Assembly: GCA_027886185.1 (NCBI GenBank)
Contig: WOAB01000506.1
Coordinates: 4,092,001-4,156,000, forward strand
Length of the DNA: 64,000 nt
DNA from: Rheum nobile
Lineage: Eukaryota > Streptophyta > Magnoliopsida > Caryophyllales > Polygonaceae
Direction of reading: 5' to 3'
Shown: in pieces, positions 44,550 through 57,518 of the stretch
Layout of the letters: the number at the start of each line of letters is the position of its first letter
How positions within the stretch are numbered: position 1 is the first letter of the stretch
The notes under the pieces: model-generated
Database searches by the model: none
The model's input: the letters and a program-made list of their open reading frames with translations, nothing else
What the model was told of the DNA's origin: nothing
Made by a program: the position numbers and the translations under genes

Positions 44550-45110
44550 TAATTGTTGTTCCTCCCACCTGATCTGATCACTTCATCTGCGTACAATCAT
44601 CTCACTCTTTCTTTCTTTTTTGTATTTTCCTTTCTCCTCTATTCTTTTGGCCCGGTTTTTTCGCATTTTCTTTTATTGGAAACAATTATACACATACCAA
44701 CCTCACTTTAGAATATAACAATGCAACACAAATGTATCTACACAAACTTATATTTAACTTTTTGAACGTGGGAATTGTGATCGAAAAAATGCACGACAAC
44801 ATCGGATTCGTGAATCGTGAGTATATAATATACGAAGGGACTAGCTAGCTAATAGCATATTCCATAATCATTTTAAATTATTATGGAGTTTGAATCAAAG
44901 CTTTAAGGTACTAATACTCATATCTTTATCGATCTTCAGGATTCCTCTTTAAAATATTTACTTTCTTAGTCTTCTTGCTTCTTCTTACCTTATAAAACTT
45001 TGGATGTCAAGCTACTAACCGCTTCCACCAACTTTTAAGGATTATTTTCCGCAAACTTTTCTATGTTTATCCATTATGCTAGCTTGAAAGTGAACAAAAA
45101 ACCAACAACA
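44550..45110 (-). promoter_or_regulatory. SEC3 upstream region
   Basis: The minus-strand sequence just before the SEC3 ATG is pyrimidine-poor to mixed; on the plus strand it shows TCTTTCTTTC and TTTCCTTTCTCC (about 44606-44640), a GA-rich 5' leader in transcript sense. No unambiguous TATA box was seen. This is a location, not a mapped promoter. Confidence 0.35.
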
Positions 45111-45120
45111 GATAATTATA

Positions 45121-46708
45121 TGAGAACGGACACCTCTTTAAAACTTGAGAACCGCATATTTGTATATAAATAAATGGGTTTGATCAAGAAAGAATGATTA
45201 TTACTTTAGAAACTAATAGAGGCAAAATTTTATACACTTTAGAATATGCACAATTTTTTGCTTACAAGTGCATAAGTTTTTTACTGTTTGAGCGTAAAAG
45301 TTGTACACATTCGAAAAAACGCATAAATTATTGCTTATATGTACACGAGTTTTAAAAGTGCATAATTTTTTGTCAGATGTGTGTAAATTCTTGTTTGTAT
45401 GTGTATCATTCTCATTTTATACGATAATAATCAATCTCACTTGATCAATGTCCATAAATAAAATATGTATATGGCTGTAAAAAAAGGCACGATCGATTTT
45501 ATCCCAAAAATCAGTTTATTTTAGAATATTCTCACGAATGGGCGCCCACTCTAAAGTAATATGTGCTTAAATACTGACTCGTATGTCGATTTATTTATAT
45601 TAGGTGTGCACCATTTTTATAGTAAATATGTACATGGTTTTTTAAGCTTTATATGTATGATTTTTTAAGTGCATATATTTTTGCCTAATTTTACATATAA
45701 ATTAGCTTACATGTGTAGTGCATACGATCTATTTTACAGTTTTCATATATAATGTTTTGTATCGGAAATGTGGTTGAGTTTCATGTACTAGATTATTTAA
45801 AATGCATGACTATCTTTATCATATGATCCCAAACATGAAATTATCAATCCCTTTTCAATTTCTCTCTCCTACATAATTCAAGAATCCCATATACATTTTA
45901 TCATTTTATCAATTAACTTTGCTTTATAGGATCTTCAAATCAACAAGAATTTTTTAATTTGCATAACTGTATACAAAATGGACTTCTATGGATAAATAAA
46001 AAAGATTTTAGTAATAATTGTAATTACAAATTTTATAAGAGAAAACTAAATGACTTGTTGAATAATGAATGTCTTGAAGACTTGAATAATTACACGAGTC
46101 TCTATGCTAACACTCGTCTGTTCACCAAGGTCGTGTAGCATCTCGTAAATGAGGCTCTTCATCTCTCCTCCAACCAAAACACAATATTTTAATTAAAAAG
46201 TGGTCCAGGATCTCTTTAAGACCTTATTGATAAAAATGACATAAGTTTTTATCTAAATATATATACAAATTTATCTATATATGCATTTATCTTATACTAG
46301 ATGTATATATATATATATATTGGTTTTATTGAAATATTCAGTTTTAAGCTTATGCATAATTTTTTTATGTGTATACAAGCTTAAATGTGCTTTATTTTTG
46401 TAGTGAATGTATATCGTTTGTTTTTGGAAATGTGCATGTTTAATTTTATGTATATGATTTTCGAAATGTATATTTTTTCTTGGATGTGCATAAATATTAA
46501 TCTAAATGTATTTGATGTGCAAAGTCTACGTCCAAAATTCCACCACATGCGGATGTCCAAAATTCCATCCATGTGCCCACATTTTTTCATTTAAAATACA
46601 GTCGACTGTTTCATTTTTCGCAATTTAAATGGATAATAGATCTAGGCCATTGATTTCTTAGATTCGACAATCCTTGATGGTTTTCATTTTACACTTGGGC
46701 GTCCGTTC
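45121..46708. mobile_element. Candidate inverted-repeat element with GTGCATAA-type words
   Basis: TGAGAACGGACACC at about 45121 and its inverse GGCGTCCGTTCTCA ending at about 46710 could be terminal inverted repeats of a 1.6-kb element. The interior is AT-rich and repeats TGCATAATTTTTTG/TGTGTATAAATT-type words many times. No target duplication or transposase could be found, so this is a candidate only. Confidence 0.35.
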
Positions 46709-46710
46709 TC

Positions 46711-48389
46711 ATTGGATCTGGACCCTTATATTAAACCTATAGTTTTTTGTTAGTATATTTTATTTGCGTAATGAAAAAATATCATAAAACTGCCCAATTT
46801 TAGGTACTTCTTTCACAAAACACCACAATTTTTGTTTTGGTTGGAATTAAACATGTAGAATTTAATTTATTTTCGGTGTCTATGTATGTGAAGTTCTCTT
46901 TTACACAAATGGACACCTGCGGTATGCGTTAGATTGAAGTAATGGCTAGATAGTAATTTAGCCCAAAAATTACAAGTTGCTTGTTTTGACCATATTTCAA
47001 TCTTTGGGCAATGGTCCCTACACTCCTACACCTATCCTAGCTATGGCGTTCTTCTTTGGATTCTCTTCTTTTTGAAGCTTTTATTTTCCGACCAGAACCT
47101 TCTCATTAGTCATTGCTGTGTCTAAAGTTGATTTTTGTTCCAATGGATCATCAACAAACAATGAAAAAGGTCACCCCTTTGGATACCAAACACATTGATT
47201 CAATCCTACAACATCTTCTGAAAAAGGGGATTTAGTTCATTCCAATCCAAAACATCAAAAATCAATTAAAAAATGACCGTTGGAAATGCACTTAAAAGCA
47301 AAAAACCATCGCTTTCTCTACAGGTAAAACAATAATAACAAGAGTAATCACGGAGAGGAAGATGGTAAGTAAAAGAAGCTTAATTAAGGTGAAAAAGAAA
47401 GGAATCAAATGGAGATCGATTGCCTTTTTGAAATTTCTTACAATTATATTCATTAATGATGAGTACTTGAATAGAACCAAAACAAAACTACATAATACAG
47501 AGTTTTGTGTTTTTTATATCAAAAAAAATGAAATAAACAGGACAAAGCTATCCAAAAGCCTTGCCCTTTTTTCTTGTATTAAATGGCTACAAATTGATAA
47601 CAAATGTGATGGCAGTTGAAGTCACCATCATGAGGGTAATTGCTATGAAGGCCCCATTGCCAAGCAATCCCTTTTCTTCTTTAACATCTAATCCTAAAAC
47701 TAAAGGTAACAGCTCCGAATCTTGATCATTTCCTTGTATACCGTTGCTGAGGTTAATCACTTGTACTCTCCTTCTTTACCTTATACCTAGCTAGAGAAAT
47801 TGGCAAAAGGAATGCGCGGTTCAAAGGACATAAAACCAGATCCGTTGAACCGAATAGACCGACGCCGACGACAATGATGCTATGAACAAGAGTAGTGTAT
47901 ATATATGCCTTTAGATGCTCTGTGCACCCTTGGGTCATATATACAATGACATGTTGATTGTCTTGTGAGGATGGGGAAAAAAATAATCCCAAAACCCAAT
48001 ATTTGAGTTTTTTTTTCCACACCTCATGAAAAATTACAAATCAAAATGAATTAAATGGTTGGTTTTTGTTCCCCCATGACTTTGATCCTAAAATGTCCCT
48101 AATGACTCTTCCTAATGACTCCTATATCTCTAAACATAAGATGTGTGATCATGATGATGATGATGCAGAGGATGATGGAGATTACTATCAATCTCGAATG
48201 TTGGTTGTTATTTAGTTGCCATGGAGACTACTATCCGATGTCCTTCCAGGGCAGATGCTCTTGATCTTTCATCCCATTCTCTTTTTTTTTTTTTTTTCTG
48301 GTTGATTAGTAGGAATACCATATATAGAAATCTTGCTCCTTTTCCCATGAAAGGAGTGAGATTTAGCTATATAGCTAGACCAGGTTATA
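46711..48389. other. Intergenic region, possible small minus-strand gene remnant
   Basis: Most of this stretch is AT-rich with no recognised gene. On the minus strand, an open stretch ending at TAG near 47591 translates to a hydrophilic part followed by a hydrophobic tail (GAFIAITLMMVTSTAITFVINL-like). It could be the last exon of a small membrane or GPI-type protein, but no upstream exon with a start codon was identified. Confidence 0.3.
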
Positions 48390-50357
48390 CTAGGTGGATG
48401 ATGAGTTGTGCTCGGAGACTGCTGAGCTTGCTCCACCGCCTCCTCCTGCGCCGCCTGTCGCCGTTGCTACCAACCCTGTAACATTTCCACCACATTGTCA
48501 CAAATGCAATGCTACTATAGTACTTCTTCTTAAGCATAGTATAGATTAACAGGAGAGGGGTAGAAAGGGAATTTGAGAAGTAACCTGAGGAGGTAGGAGG
48601 AGGAGGAGGCAAGGCAAGGGAAGTTGGGAGGGACAAGATGCCTGAGGAGTGCTGATGCTGACCTGGCAGGTAGGATGAGTATTGGAGCATGTGGGGGTGG
48701 TGGTACGGGTGGACCCCATACCCTCCATGCTGCTGGGCTTGGGTACCCTGCGACGCAGCGTAGGCTGCATAGTATGGGTAGTAGTTGTGAAAGTACCCTC
48801 CTGCCCCTGATCCTCCTCCTCCTCCTCCTCCTCCTCCTCCTCCTCCACCTGCACTTGTGTAGTATGGTGACAAGTTTTGACCCCCATAAACTCCGTAGTA
48901 GCTCTGCAGCATCAATTATTCACAACATATGTAAAAAGGGCAGCAATGTGTTTAGTGAATACGTTGGTCAAAGGAGTCAAATATTTATTTATAGTGTACT
49001 TACCATAGGGTACATTGTTGCATCATGTGAAAACCCAGTGTATCTGTCAAGCAATAAAAGGGGCAAAAGATTTAAAGGATGTGGAAGTTGGAGATAGAGG
49101 ATTTGGAGATGTAGCGTTGATTTGGGTTTACCCATAAGCTGAATAAGGAAAGGTTAGCTGCTGAGGTGCTGATTGTTGAGGCTGAAAGTAGGGTGACGCA
49201 GCTGCGAAAGCAGCTGGTGGAGCCACCAATCCTGGCCCTGCACCTGCTCTGAACCATCCTTGCCCTGATCCCACTGTTTTGCATTTCCACCCACACTCAA
49301 TGTCAATTAAGTACTTCCATAACCCCGAACTGATTAACACAAGTTACAGAAAAATGAGGAAAATGCAGGTATATTTGTTGCATGTGAGAGGAGAGTGTAG
49401 GCTACAATCCAAATCTAAGTAATTGGTAGTATTAGTTACTGTGTGTTGAGCAATTAAAATGGAAGAAGAAAAAGCAAAAGAAGATGCTAATTTCTCTGGT
49501 GAGCATGAGCATGCCATATAATGGTAATCATAAATGGTGTTGAAGAAGGGACATAATTGCATCATGGGAACCATTCAGAATAGAAAATGTAAAATATTAC
49601 AGATTTATATGAAGATGGACCAACCAACTTAAATATATGTTTTGGCCATGTCCCCCCTATTTTTCTCATTGTACATTTTCAATGTTAGCTTGGTTTGTTA
49701 AGCTCATTACCCAAAGCACTGATAATTTTAGATAATTCATATGCCAAACATGCAATTAAAGTAAGAGCTAGGCCATGAAGAAAAGTGTAAAAGAGAGAGA
49801 TAAAGAACAAACCTTGATGAGCAGCAGTAGCAGCTGCTGGTGGACGGTTCTTTTGTGCACCAAGAGAAGCAAGATTGCAATTAGCCTTTCTTCCATCAAT
49901 CACAGGAGCTGGGTTTTGACATGCCCTAAATGCAGCTTCTGGATCCTTAAATGTAACCTGATTAATCACATAAACCCAATTAGGATACAGTTATGAATAA
50001 AGCTTCTCAGCTTGAAAGAAAACAACTTTGTTATCACATGAAATCAAGGTATAAGAGCAGAAAAAAGGGTGGATAGTGAAGCCAAAGAAGAAGTTGAGAA
50101 TTAGTTATATATCTTACAAAGCCATAGCCTTTGGATCTTCCGGTGGCTTTATCAGTGATGACGACAGCTTCCAAGATCTCACCAAACTGTTCAAAATACT
50201 TTCTCATGGTGTCCCTTTGAGTCTCCCAAGCAAGGCCTCCGACAAAGACCTTGGTCAGCGTCGTGTCGCTGAACTGCCCTCCACCGCCGCCGCCTCCTCC
50301 GCCGCCCATCATGTGGTGGTGGTGGGGGTGAAATTGCCGAGGTTGAGACATCAGCAT
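48390..50357 (-). CDS. Single-RRM RNA-binding protein with Gly/Tyr-rich C-terminus
   Basis: Six exons can be placed by GT/AG sites and reading frame: 50357-50118, 49957-49813, 49273-49132, 49043-49004, 48903-48585 and 48475-48390. Together they give 972 bases, about 323 residues. A His- and Gly-rich N-terminus leads into one RRM with RNP2 VFVGGL (about residue 37) and RNP1 KGYGFVTF, whose codons span the exon 1/2 junction. It continues through DPEAAFRACQNPAPVIDGRKANCNLASLG, which marks the plant RBM24/38-like or ARP1-like family. The tail is rich in Gln, Tyr, Pro and Gly with a run of about 13 Gly, which suggests a low-complexity region for RNP assembly. An ATG at 50351 (MSQPRQF) two codons later may be the real start. 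RNA targets cannot be told. Confidence 0.93.
48815..48847 (-). repeat. Coding GGA/CCT trinucleotide repeat (poly-Gly)
   Basis: Repeated CCT units on the plus strand encode a Gly run in exon 5 of the RRM gene. Such a repeat is liable to length variation, which would stay in frame. Confidence 0.9.
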
Positions 50358-51060
50358 AGACAATAAAATACCCAAGAGCCAGCCAAAGCAATCACAAAAC
50401 CCAAAGAGAAACAGATCAAAAGCCCTTCTTCTTCCCAAGAGAGAAAACTAAACAGAAAAAAAAAAAAAGGATTGGAAAGAGAAAGAAAAAACCAAAACCC
50501 AGATCAGAAATCGAGAAACCCAGAAAAGAGAGCCCTAACTTGAACGACCATGACCCTCCAAAAAAACAAAGAAAAGGCCTTTTTAGGAGGTTTTTAAGGG
50601 GCTTGAAAACCTAATAATAATAAAAAAAAAAGACAGAAAAAATAAAAAATGAAAGGATAACTAAACTAACCAACCACCCAAGGCGCTAATATATATATTT
50701 CTCTCACTCTCTCTCAGATGGGAACGTGGGTCTTCAAAATTCTTCTCCAAAAAAACAAAACAAAAACCAACTGTCTATTTTTGCACAGCCCATCTCAGAT
50801 TCCTCAACAACACAGGATGATGCCGTTAACCAGCTATAAAATCATTACCATTAACGAGGATGGTGGAAGAACTCAAGAGAAAGGAAGAAAGAAAGCACAG
50901 CTCTCGAAGGAGAAATTATATAGGAGTATATCTCAACAGGACAGGATGAAAGAGAGAGAGAGAGTGCAGGTTAGGTGTTTGAGAAAATATCTAGCTGGAA
51001 AGACAGGGAAATTTTAGAGGGAGGGAGAGGAAAACAATTGGAAGACAATAAAGCTGCTAG
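50358..51060 (-). promoter_or_regulatory. 5' leader and promoter region of the RRM gene
   Basis: Upstream of the ATG the minus strand is rich in CT/TTC tracts, as in many plant 5' leaders. CT/GA microsatellites occur at about 50700-50716 (CTCTCACTCTCTCTC on the plus strand) and about 50951-50963 (GAGAGAGAGAGAG). These GA/CT repeats are common in plant promoters and can bind BPC/GAGA-type factors. No transcription start was mapped. Confidence 0.45.
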
Positions 51061-53392
51061 TGGGTGCCCACGACAACAACAATCATAGCTGTGGGCTGTG
51101 GCTATATAGTGAGAATACAAGGGCGTGTTTGGCCAATCAAATACAGATTTTTTTGTTTTCTAATCCTCTTGGTGAAATTGGATGACTGTAAGAGAAAAAA
51201 CATATTGAGGGGTTTTAGTTAGTAAGTATTTAATTATGAGCATGATTAAGGAGTAATTAAGTGAAAACAGAGTTGAACGACAGAATTTCTACAAGATTAA
51301 TGGATGGAGGAGGAGGAATGTGAATTGGAAGTGGGTCTCTGCTCCGTGCTTCGCTGTATTCAACCATCTACCTCACGCTGTCACTGATCTGTCACGGCAT
51401 TTTGTGGGCCTTTTTTCTTATTTTATATTTATATTTAAAATTGGAAATTCGGGGTTTTGGGAATTGCCGCAGAAGATCCCTTGACCGAAGGCCTCCGTTG
51501 AACGCCCTTCTTCGTTGCAGATGTTCTGTTAACGGAAAAAGTACATATAAATGGGGTTTCTAGTTGTACGCGGGCCCCACACTCTACTCCTTTACTACAG
51601 TACATTTTTTTTGTTCCAAACTACAGTACATATTAATGTGGTAATAGTTTCACCAAAATAAATAAATTAATGTGGTAATAGTTAAGTTGGGTCTAAGATA
51701 TGTTAAGAATTATTCATTTCATTTAAGTGTACCCGGAGAAATTGATACAGAGAGGGTCTTTTTCGAAATGGACTATGAATTGTTCGCTTGCTCAGTCCAT
51801 ACATGAAGCGACACTGACGAATCAAAACGAAATACCGACATGATCCAAAAGAAAATTGTAATGCTACATAATATTTAATTTATAATACTAAACATTAAAA
51901 TGCATAAAGATTATGTCAGAATATACACTTATATGTAGATATATATGCATAGCAATAAAATATATGCAGACATAAATAATACATGCACACACTATAAAAC
52001 ATATGCACACATATTTTCAACGTGTCACGTAATACAAAGCATATTCATATATATACAAAGTATATATGAATACACATTTTAATAAACATATATGTGATAT
52101 CGCGTTTATACATAAGCGTTCGTTTACACTTTTTTTTTCAATTCAAGTTTTAACGTGTGAATTGGGGAGAAAAATATTGAAGTTTGAAAGAAGCGATCAA
52201 AATCTAGCTATATTTGTTAAAGCTTCTTTTATATATAACGGATCTTCTTCACACTCTTTATATCAGTTTAAGTATACCCGGATGTATGTATATATGTACT
52301 ATGTACATACGTTCGATGACCTTTCGGTTTACATATACATGAGCTAGGTGTATTGACAATATATGCCACAGACACAATATAACTGTAATTGGGTAATTAG
52401 GAACTTGTGTATTATACAAGATGAAGATCCAAAATGTTTATACTCCGTATTAGATAAGGTTCGTAATTATAAGCTAGTTAGGGACGTTAGAAAGAGGAGA
52501 TTTCATTATGTACGGCGGGTGTGTGGTGTTTCAACATACGAATACCTTTTAAACTTGAACATGCAATAATATTGGGCTAAATGTTTCTACAACACCCATA
52601 ATCAAGGCCAAAGATTTAGCTCCATGCACGTTATTATTAAGTTTTGCACCTTTTTCATTGGTTAGAGCGAATATGAAACAAAATTATATTATACTTGGGT
52701 GACCACGATCGAGGTCATAATTAATTTTGAATATATTTTCCAAGTTATAATAACATAGTGCTTTCTATAAATAAATAAAAAATATTTCTTGTCCAAGTTT
52801 TTGCTCTTGTCGACTCATTCATGAGTATCAAATCGTTCAGATCATTGAGTTTTGATATTAATAAATATCCATATATCCATATGACATGTGTTGAGTGTTT
52901 CAAAAAATAGAAATCTATCACAAGAAACTAATGGTTTAGACGCTTTGTGTCTAGAAGAGATAACGATACCTTAAAAAGAAATGAATATCTTAAAGATGAG
53001 CGAATGATCAATCCAATTAATATAGAATGATGAGTCGCTTGAGATAAGCGAAAGGATGTGAGGCGAAGCATCAAAGTGATAGAAATCGTGGGAAGTGGTT
53101 GAGGGAATGAAGACGGGTTCATGCATTCGAAAGAGGAAAGTGGAGATCTTGATCAAAGACTTGCAAAGAAGGACAAGATCTTGCACGAAATATGAATGAG
53201 ATATATTGCAAAATTATGGAAATCTGAGAGGGGAGATTTGTTTTATCTTGGGTTTTTGTTTATGGTAAGTGTACCTCAGATGATTATCTTTTGTGTAAGA
53301 TAGAATTTGGAGATTTTAAGTATGAAAATATATTATCTTTCTTGTTGGAGAATCAAGGAAATATTATCTATTTCGTGCTAGGGTTTAGGCTG
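51061..53392. other. Intergenic region without recognisable gene
   Basis: AT-rich DNA with only short random frames on both strands. No splice-supported coding exon, RNA gene or transposon terminus was identified before the gypsy LTR at 53393. Confidence 0.55.
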
Positions 53393-54171
53393 TGTTGAAT
53401 TCCGGTTCAACTAAGTGAATGCGCCAAAGGACAACACGCCTTCGACTCAATTTTTCTTCTTCTCGATCTTCTCTCATCGGGACAAACTCGACAACATAAG
53501 CAGCTTCAGCTTCACGTCCAACTGAGGTGTTGGTGTAGAGGCCTCGTCTGGCTTCTGTCTCGCGTGAACAAGCTCTGTTTCCTCTTTTGATCTCCGATTC
53601 TCTTTTTCGAGCTCTGATCGTCTCTTTTGGGCTCCGATCTTCCCTTCTCTGGTCTTTGATTAACTCTCCTGGATGCCGAGCTACTTGAAACAACCCCAGA
53701 GATGGCTTCCCCGGAGGTTGGCACTCCGACGCTCAAGTTAGTAACAATTCGCGATGAGGGAGATGAAAAAGGGGGAAGGAAAATAAAGGGAATCAAGTCT
53801 CAATCGCCATTGCAGATCTGATTTTTTTTCTCACTCTTGTGGATTACTCGGGGAAGAAGAAGAAGAGAAAGTGCAACCTCTTGTGCATGCTCCCCCCTCT
53901 CTCTCTTCTAATGGTTTTGGCTGACAAAAGTGCAAAAGGATCCCTTTCTCTTTCCTCATTTGGGGTATTTATAGAGAATATTTCACTTCCCAAAAATATC
54001 CTTGTTGCTCGCCTTTGTTGATGGGCTTCTCTTCCTTGTTGATGGGCCTTCTTCCTAGACGCAACCCATGAGCCTAACCGAGCTCAAACAACCATTGCTA
54101 GCTTCTGCGGTTTTCTCCTCATTGCCTTGGCCCGAGCCTTTCATTACCCCTTGCTAAATTTGTCTCCCACA
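53393..54171 (-). repeat. Gypsy 3' LTR
   Basis: On the minus strand it starts TGTGGGAGACAAATTTAG and ends GGAATTCAACA, about 779 bases. A TATA-like box CTATAAATACC lies at about 53964-53974, followed by a pyrimidine/purine-rich leader. It is preceded by a purine tract (GAGCTTGGGGGGCTGGT, 54172-54188). Open frames on the minus strand across 53385-53796 lie in the R/U5 part and are not taken as genes. Confidence 0.82.
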
Positions 54172-54188
54172 ACCAGCCCCCCAAGCTC
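54172..54188 (-). other. Gypsy polypurine tract
   Basis: The minus strand reads GAGCTTGGGGGGCTGGT directly before the 3' LTR start, as expected for the plus-strand priming site. Confidence 0.75.
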
Positions 54189-54454
54189 TTCGCGAAGTGA
54201 AGCGTGAGCGAAGGCTTGATTCACATCGTTTATTGTAGATCCTGGAACTTCTTCGCGTAGAGTTGTTGTGGACTTATTTTTTTACGGCATATTTTGTTCG
54301 CGAAGGTTTTGCGCGAAGCTTCTTGTGTGACGTTTCAACTTCCCGAATTCGAATTTTTGAATCCCTTTTTTCTGAATTTTTGCGCGCCCTCCTCGTTTTT
54401 TGGCCACGTGGTGGGTTGAGGTGACGCCTCGTCTTCTGTATTTTTTGAAAAGGC

Positions 54455-54462
54455 TTATATAA
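54455..54462 (+). promoter_or_regulatory. TATA box of antisense unit 1
   Basis: TTATATAA in a GC-rich setting, followed by a pyrimidine-rich leader (TTTCTCTCTTTTTCACTCC). It lies on the strand opposite to the gypsy genes, about 550 bases before the first ATG of the Transposase_28-like gene. The prediction is by motif only. Confidence 0.55.
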
Positions 54463-55007
54463 CCCCCTATTTCGGTTTCATTTCTCTCTTTTTCACTCCT
54501 TTACTGATCTTTGCAAAGAACCTCTGCCAGAGTTCTCGGTGGCTTCCTCTTGTCTTTCCTGCACCTCCGGTCATTCGAGCTCTGCTAAAGGTAAACCTTT
54601 GTTCCTCTTTATTTTCTTTGCTTTAATTCTCCTTCTTCCTTCTCTGAAAGATTATTATGCGTGGGGTAGCACTGGAAGGTATTTCGTATGTTTTTTGAAA
54701 ATCCGCCACATCCTAGGGCATCGTCGGCGACGTGTTGTAGTGGAGGTATCTCTTTCTGTTCTTTTCCATTCCTGTTTCAGAATTGTTTTAATTTTTTTCT
54801 CGTTTATTTGTTGTTGTCGCTTCATAACACCCGAGGGTTTGCAGGGGTCATAGGCCCTCTCGCTTTTCTCTCTTTCCTTTTATTTGTTTCTTGAATAGGG
54901 CTTTAAACCTTTCAATATGACTTTTTGACTTATCGCTTCTGCCCTTCACTTTGTGCCAGGTAGCGACAGGTGCATACATTACCTGAATGAATTTCAAGCA
55001 TAGAGTG
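54463..55007 (+). other. Leader of antisense unit 1, probably with introns
   Basis: Between the TATA box and the ATG at 55008 there are plausible splice sites: TAAAG/GTAAACC near 54590 and TTTGCAG/GGG near 54847. A further TGTGCCAG/GTAGCG lies near 54960. The T-rich composition between them is intron-like. No coding assignment is made for the open frame at 54539-54853. Confidence 0.4.
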
Positions 55008-57074
55008 ATGAGCGAATCAGAACGTTCCACGGGATCGAATCATGTTCCTCGCCGAAAGGCACGCTCTAAAGCTCTACATGACCGTCCCCTTCGTGGACCT
55101 CATCCGGTGCTCTAAGGCCCCGAATCCTGGAAAAGAAGGTCAGGCGCCTTCCCTTTTTGAAGGATACCGTGTACCGTGAAGAACATGAATATGAGAGCTA
55201 TTTGTCTCTCGAGGGACTGGTAGACATAGCCGAAACCTATCGCTTCCCAGAAGGCTCCATATTGGCCCTTCCCGAGGAAGGCTCCTACTCTTTACACCAC
55301 TTACTAAACTATATGGTTGTGAGTCTACCAGCTTTGGAGGCGGGTTTCCGCGTACCAAAACACCCATATTTTTAAGACATCTTGAATGCTCTTGGTGCCA
55401 GCCCCATTCAAGTGCATCCTAACGCGTGGAGGAGCTTTTATTGTCTCTACTATCATTGCCGCAAGCTGAAAGTGGAGCCTACTTTGGACGTTGTGAAGAC
55501 CTTACTCTCCCCGCGTGGCCTACCCAATGGGCATTGGTCTTGGAAGGTCGAGTATGCGCAGAAGGTTAGCAAGCCATCCAATTTGGGCACATGGAAAAAC
55601 AAGTGGTTCCTGCTTAGGATAGCGGGTGACTACAGGGTGAACATACTTCCTGGCCTAAGCATACACATTTCGTGCATTGCCTCTGGCGCAAAGAAGTGAA
55701 GGGATAAAAAGGCTATGGTGGCAAAATTCGATCAGAGGCGGATCCATGATTATGACGAGCTCATTACCCACGCGAAGCTTGAGGAGATGGGGTTGAGCAC
55801 TCCTCATCCACCTGGTGGTGAGAAATTCTCTTGTACCGTGAGGGATCCTCACCTACGACACCTTGAAAAAAGGCTTAACCTTTCCGAACGCGAGTCACGA
55901 GGCTTTCAGGGTTGCAACTTTGCTTTTCACTTTCTTACTTTACTAATCTTCTTGTTTGTTTCTCTTGTTGATTGTTCAGATTCTTTCCTCGCGAGGAGAA
56001 TGGAGAGCCTAGCCGATCTTGATGATCTCGTGATCACCGACGATGAGTATCCAGAAGGCTTCGAAGACCAAGTGGTGGATCAAGGAGTACCGGGCCTACT
56101 AGGTCCCCACGATGAGGATTTGCAACCTACTAGTCCCGTGAAGAACATGGATGAGGGCGTCGAGAGGCGTGAGCTCGTGCTTGGCAGGTAGGAGCCCGCA
56201 GAGTATGTTGATTTGGAGGGGTCGTCGGAGTTGCCCATTACTCACTTGAAAACAAACCCTTCGCGCGGTAAGGCGTCCAAGATTCCTGACGTGATTCCGC
56301 CGGGGCACTTGACCTCTGTCTATCGCGACTTGAACTTGGTATGTTTTTCACCATCGTCCCCTTTATTATAGTTTTTATTTATTTAACTCTTGCTTTGCGT
56401 CCTCTGCGTAACTGGGGAATTGCTTTTCTCAGAGCTCTCAACACAACCGTCGTGCTCATGCTTCGCTTGAGTTGTACGCATATGAGAATAACAAAGACAA
56501 GCTCGAGATTGAGGAGCTTATGGAGAAGGTGAAAATGCTTGACGCAAACAATGTCTTGATTGAAGAGCTTCGCGAGCGAGTGGCCGGTTTGGAGGAGGAA
56601 AGAGATGCGAATGTGAAAGAGAATGAGGCGCTTAAGGAGCAGGTGAAAGAGAACGAGGCACTCAAGGAGCAAGTGAATTGCTTAACAAAGGCTTGCAAAA
56701 AAGCTAAGCAGGAGGCGGTTGACGAGTACGCATGCGGATATCGTTTCAAGGCTCGCCACGACTACTATGCGGCGGCTAGCTATTGCATGGGTGGGGATGT
56801 CGGAATAAAGCAGATGGCGGTCAAGTATGGAGTGGATCCGGTTATCTTCAAGCCAACTTGTACATTTGGGTACAAACCTAAGGCCCAGAAGCCTTACCCT
56901 ATTCCTAATCTCAAGGAGATCAAGGAGGATCAAGAAGGGGTTTTGGAGGCTTGGAACGTGACCACTATGAAGGAGGGTGATCCTTTCATGGAGCGTGCAG
57001 TTCCCACCAGTTCGACGCCTGCGACTGGTTTCAAGAGGCCTCGCGAAGAGCCCCCGGGTGCCTCGACTCCCTAG
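55008..57074 (+). pseudogene. Antisense ORF 1 of the Tat element: Transposase_28-like protein with coiled coil
   Basis: The ATG at 55008 (MSESERSTGS) opens a short frame that breaks at 55113. In the next frame the protein shows EEHEYESYLSLEGLVDIAE and LPALEAGFRVPKHPYF, then DILNALGASPIQVHPNAWR and KVEPTLDVVKTLLSP. This is the pattern of Transposase_28 (PF04195, putative gypsy-type transposon), despite its name not a known transposase. Stops at 55373 and 55697 interrupt it, the latter where Trp fits. Intron-like gaps follow: about 55910-55979 (GTTGCA...TTCAG) and about 56339-56433 (GTATGT...CAG). The last part (56434-57074) is an open coiled coil (LEEERDANVKENEALKEQV) and a Pro/Thr-rich tail. 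The role is unknown. Confidence 0.72.
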
Positions 57075-57510
57075 ACTTAGCTTGTTTTTTCCTTCTGTAA
57101 TCTCCGCGGGTCTTTTTTATATGTTGGTATTCCACCGTTTGACACTTTGTCTTTTTGTAATATTTTGGATTACTTAACGTTGTCCCTTCTCGGACATAAA
57201 TTGTGCTTGACTCTTTGGATTGCCTAAGTTTTTATGCATTTGCTATCTTTTTGTTCTTTGCATGGCTTTTTTGCATGCGTTGGTTTTGCTTTTTACTTAA
57301 TGCGATTGGACTTGACTTGACGAGTAATCATTATATCTAGGGTGTAGCTGGCACGTTTAGAGTTTGACTTTGGCGAGTCATTAAATGACGCGTCACTTCA
57401 ACTTCCTTTATTGCGTTTTTATAACTCCGACTTTCTCTCTCCCGTTTGCGAAGTGAACCGCCACTTTGAGGGCAGTTAATGCACATGTCTTCCACTTCTC
57501 TTTACTAGTC

Positions 57511-57518
57511 TATAAATA
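57511..57518 (+). promoter_or_regulatory. TATA box of antisense unit 2
   Basis: TATAAATA, 88 bases upstream of the ATG at 57606, with a leader of TTCTTTCTCATTCC type between them. Spacing and composition are those of a normal plant core promoter. Predicted from motif only. Confidence 0.55.

Noticed and set aside
47590..48022. Small minus-strand gene
   Set aside because: A hydrophobic C-terminal-like stretch exists, but no start codon or supporting exon could be joined to it with confidence.
48546..49097. Other-frame open frames over the RRM gene tail
   Set aside because: They are shadows of the Gly-rich exon in other frames and on the opposite strand.
53385..53796. Minus-strand open frames of about 95-102 codons
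   Set aside because: They lie within the gypsy 3' LTR, overlap each other, and have no domain.
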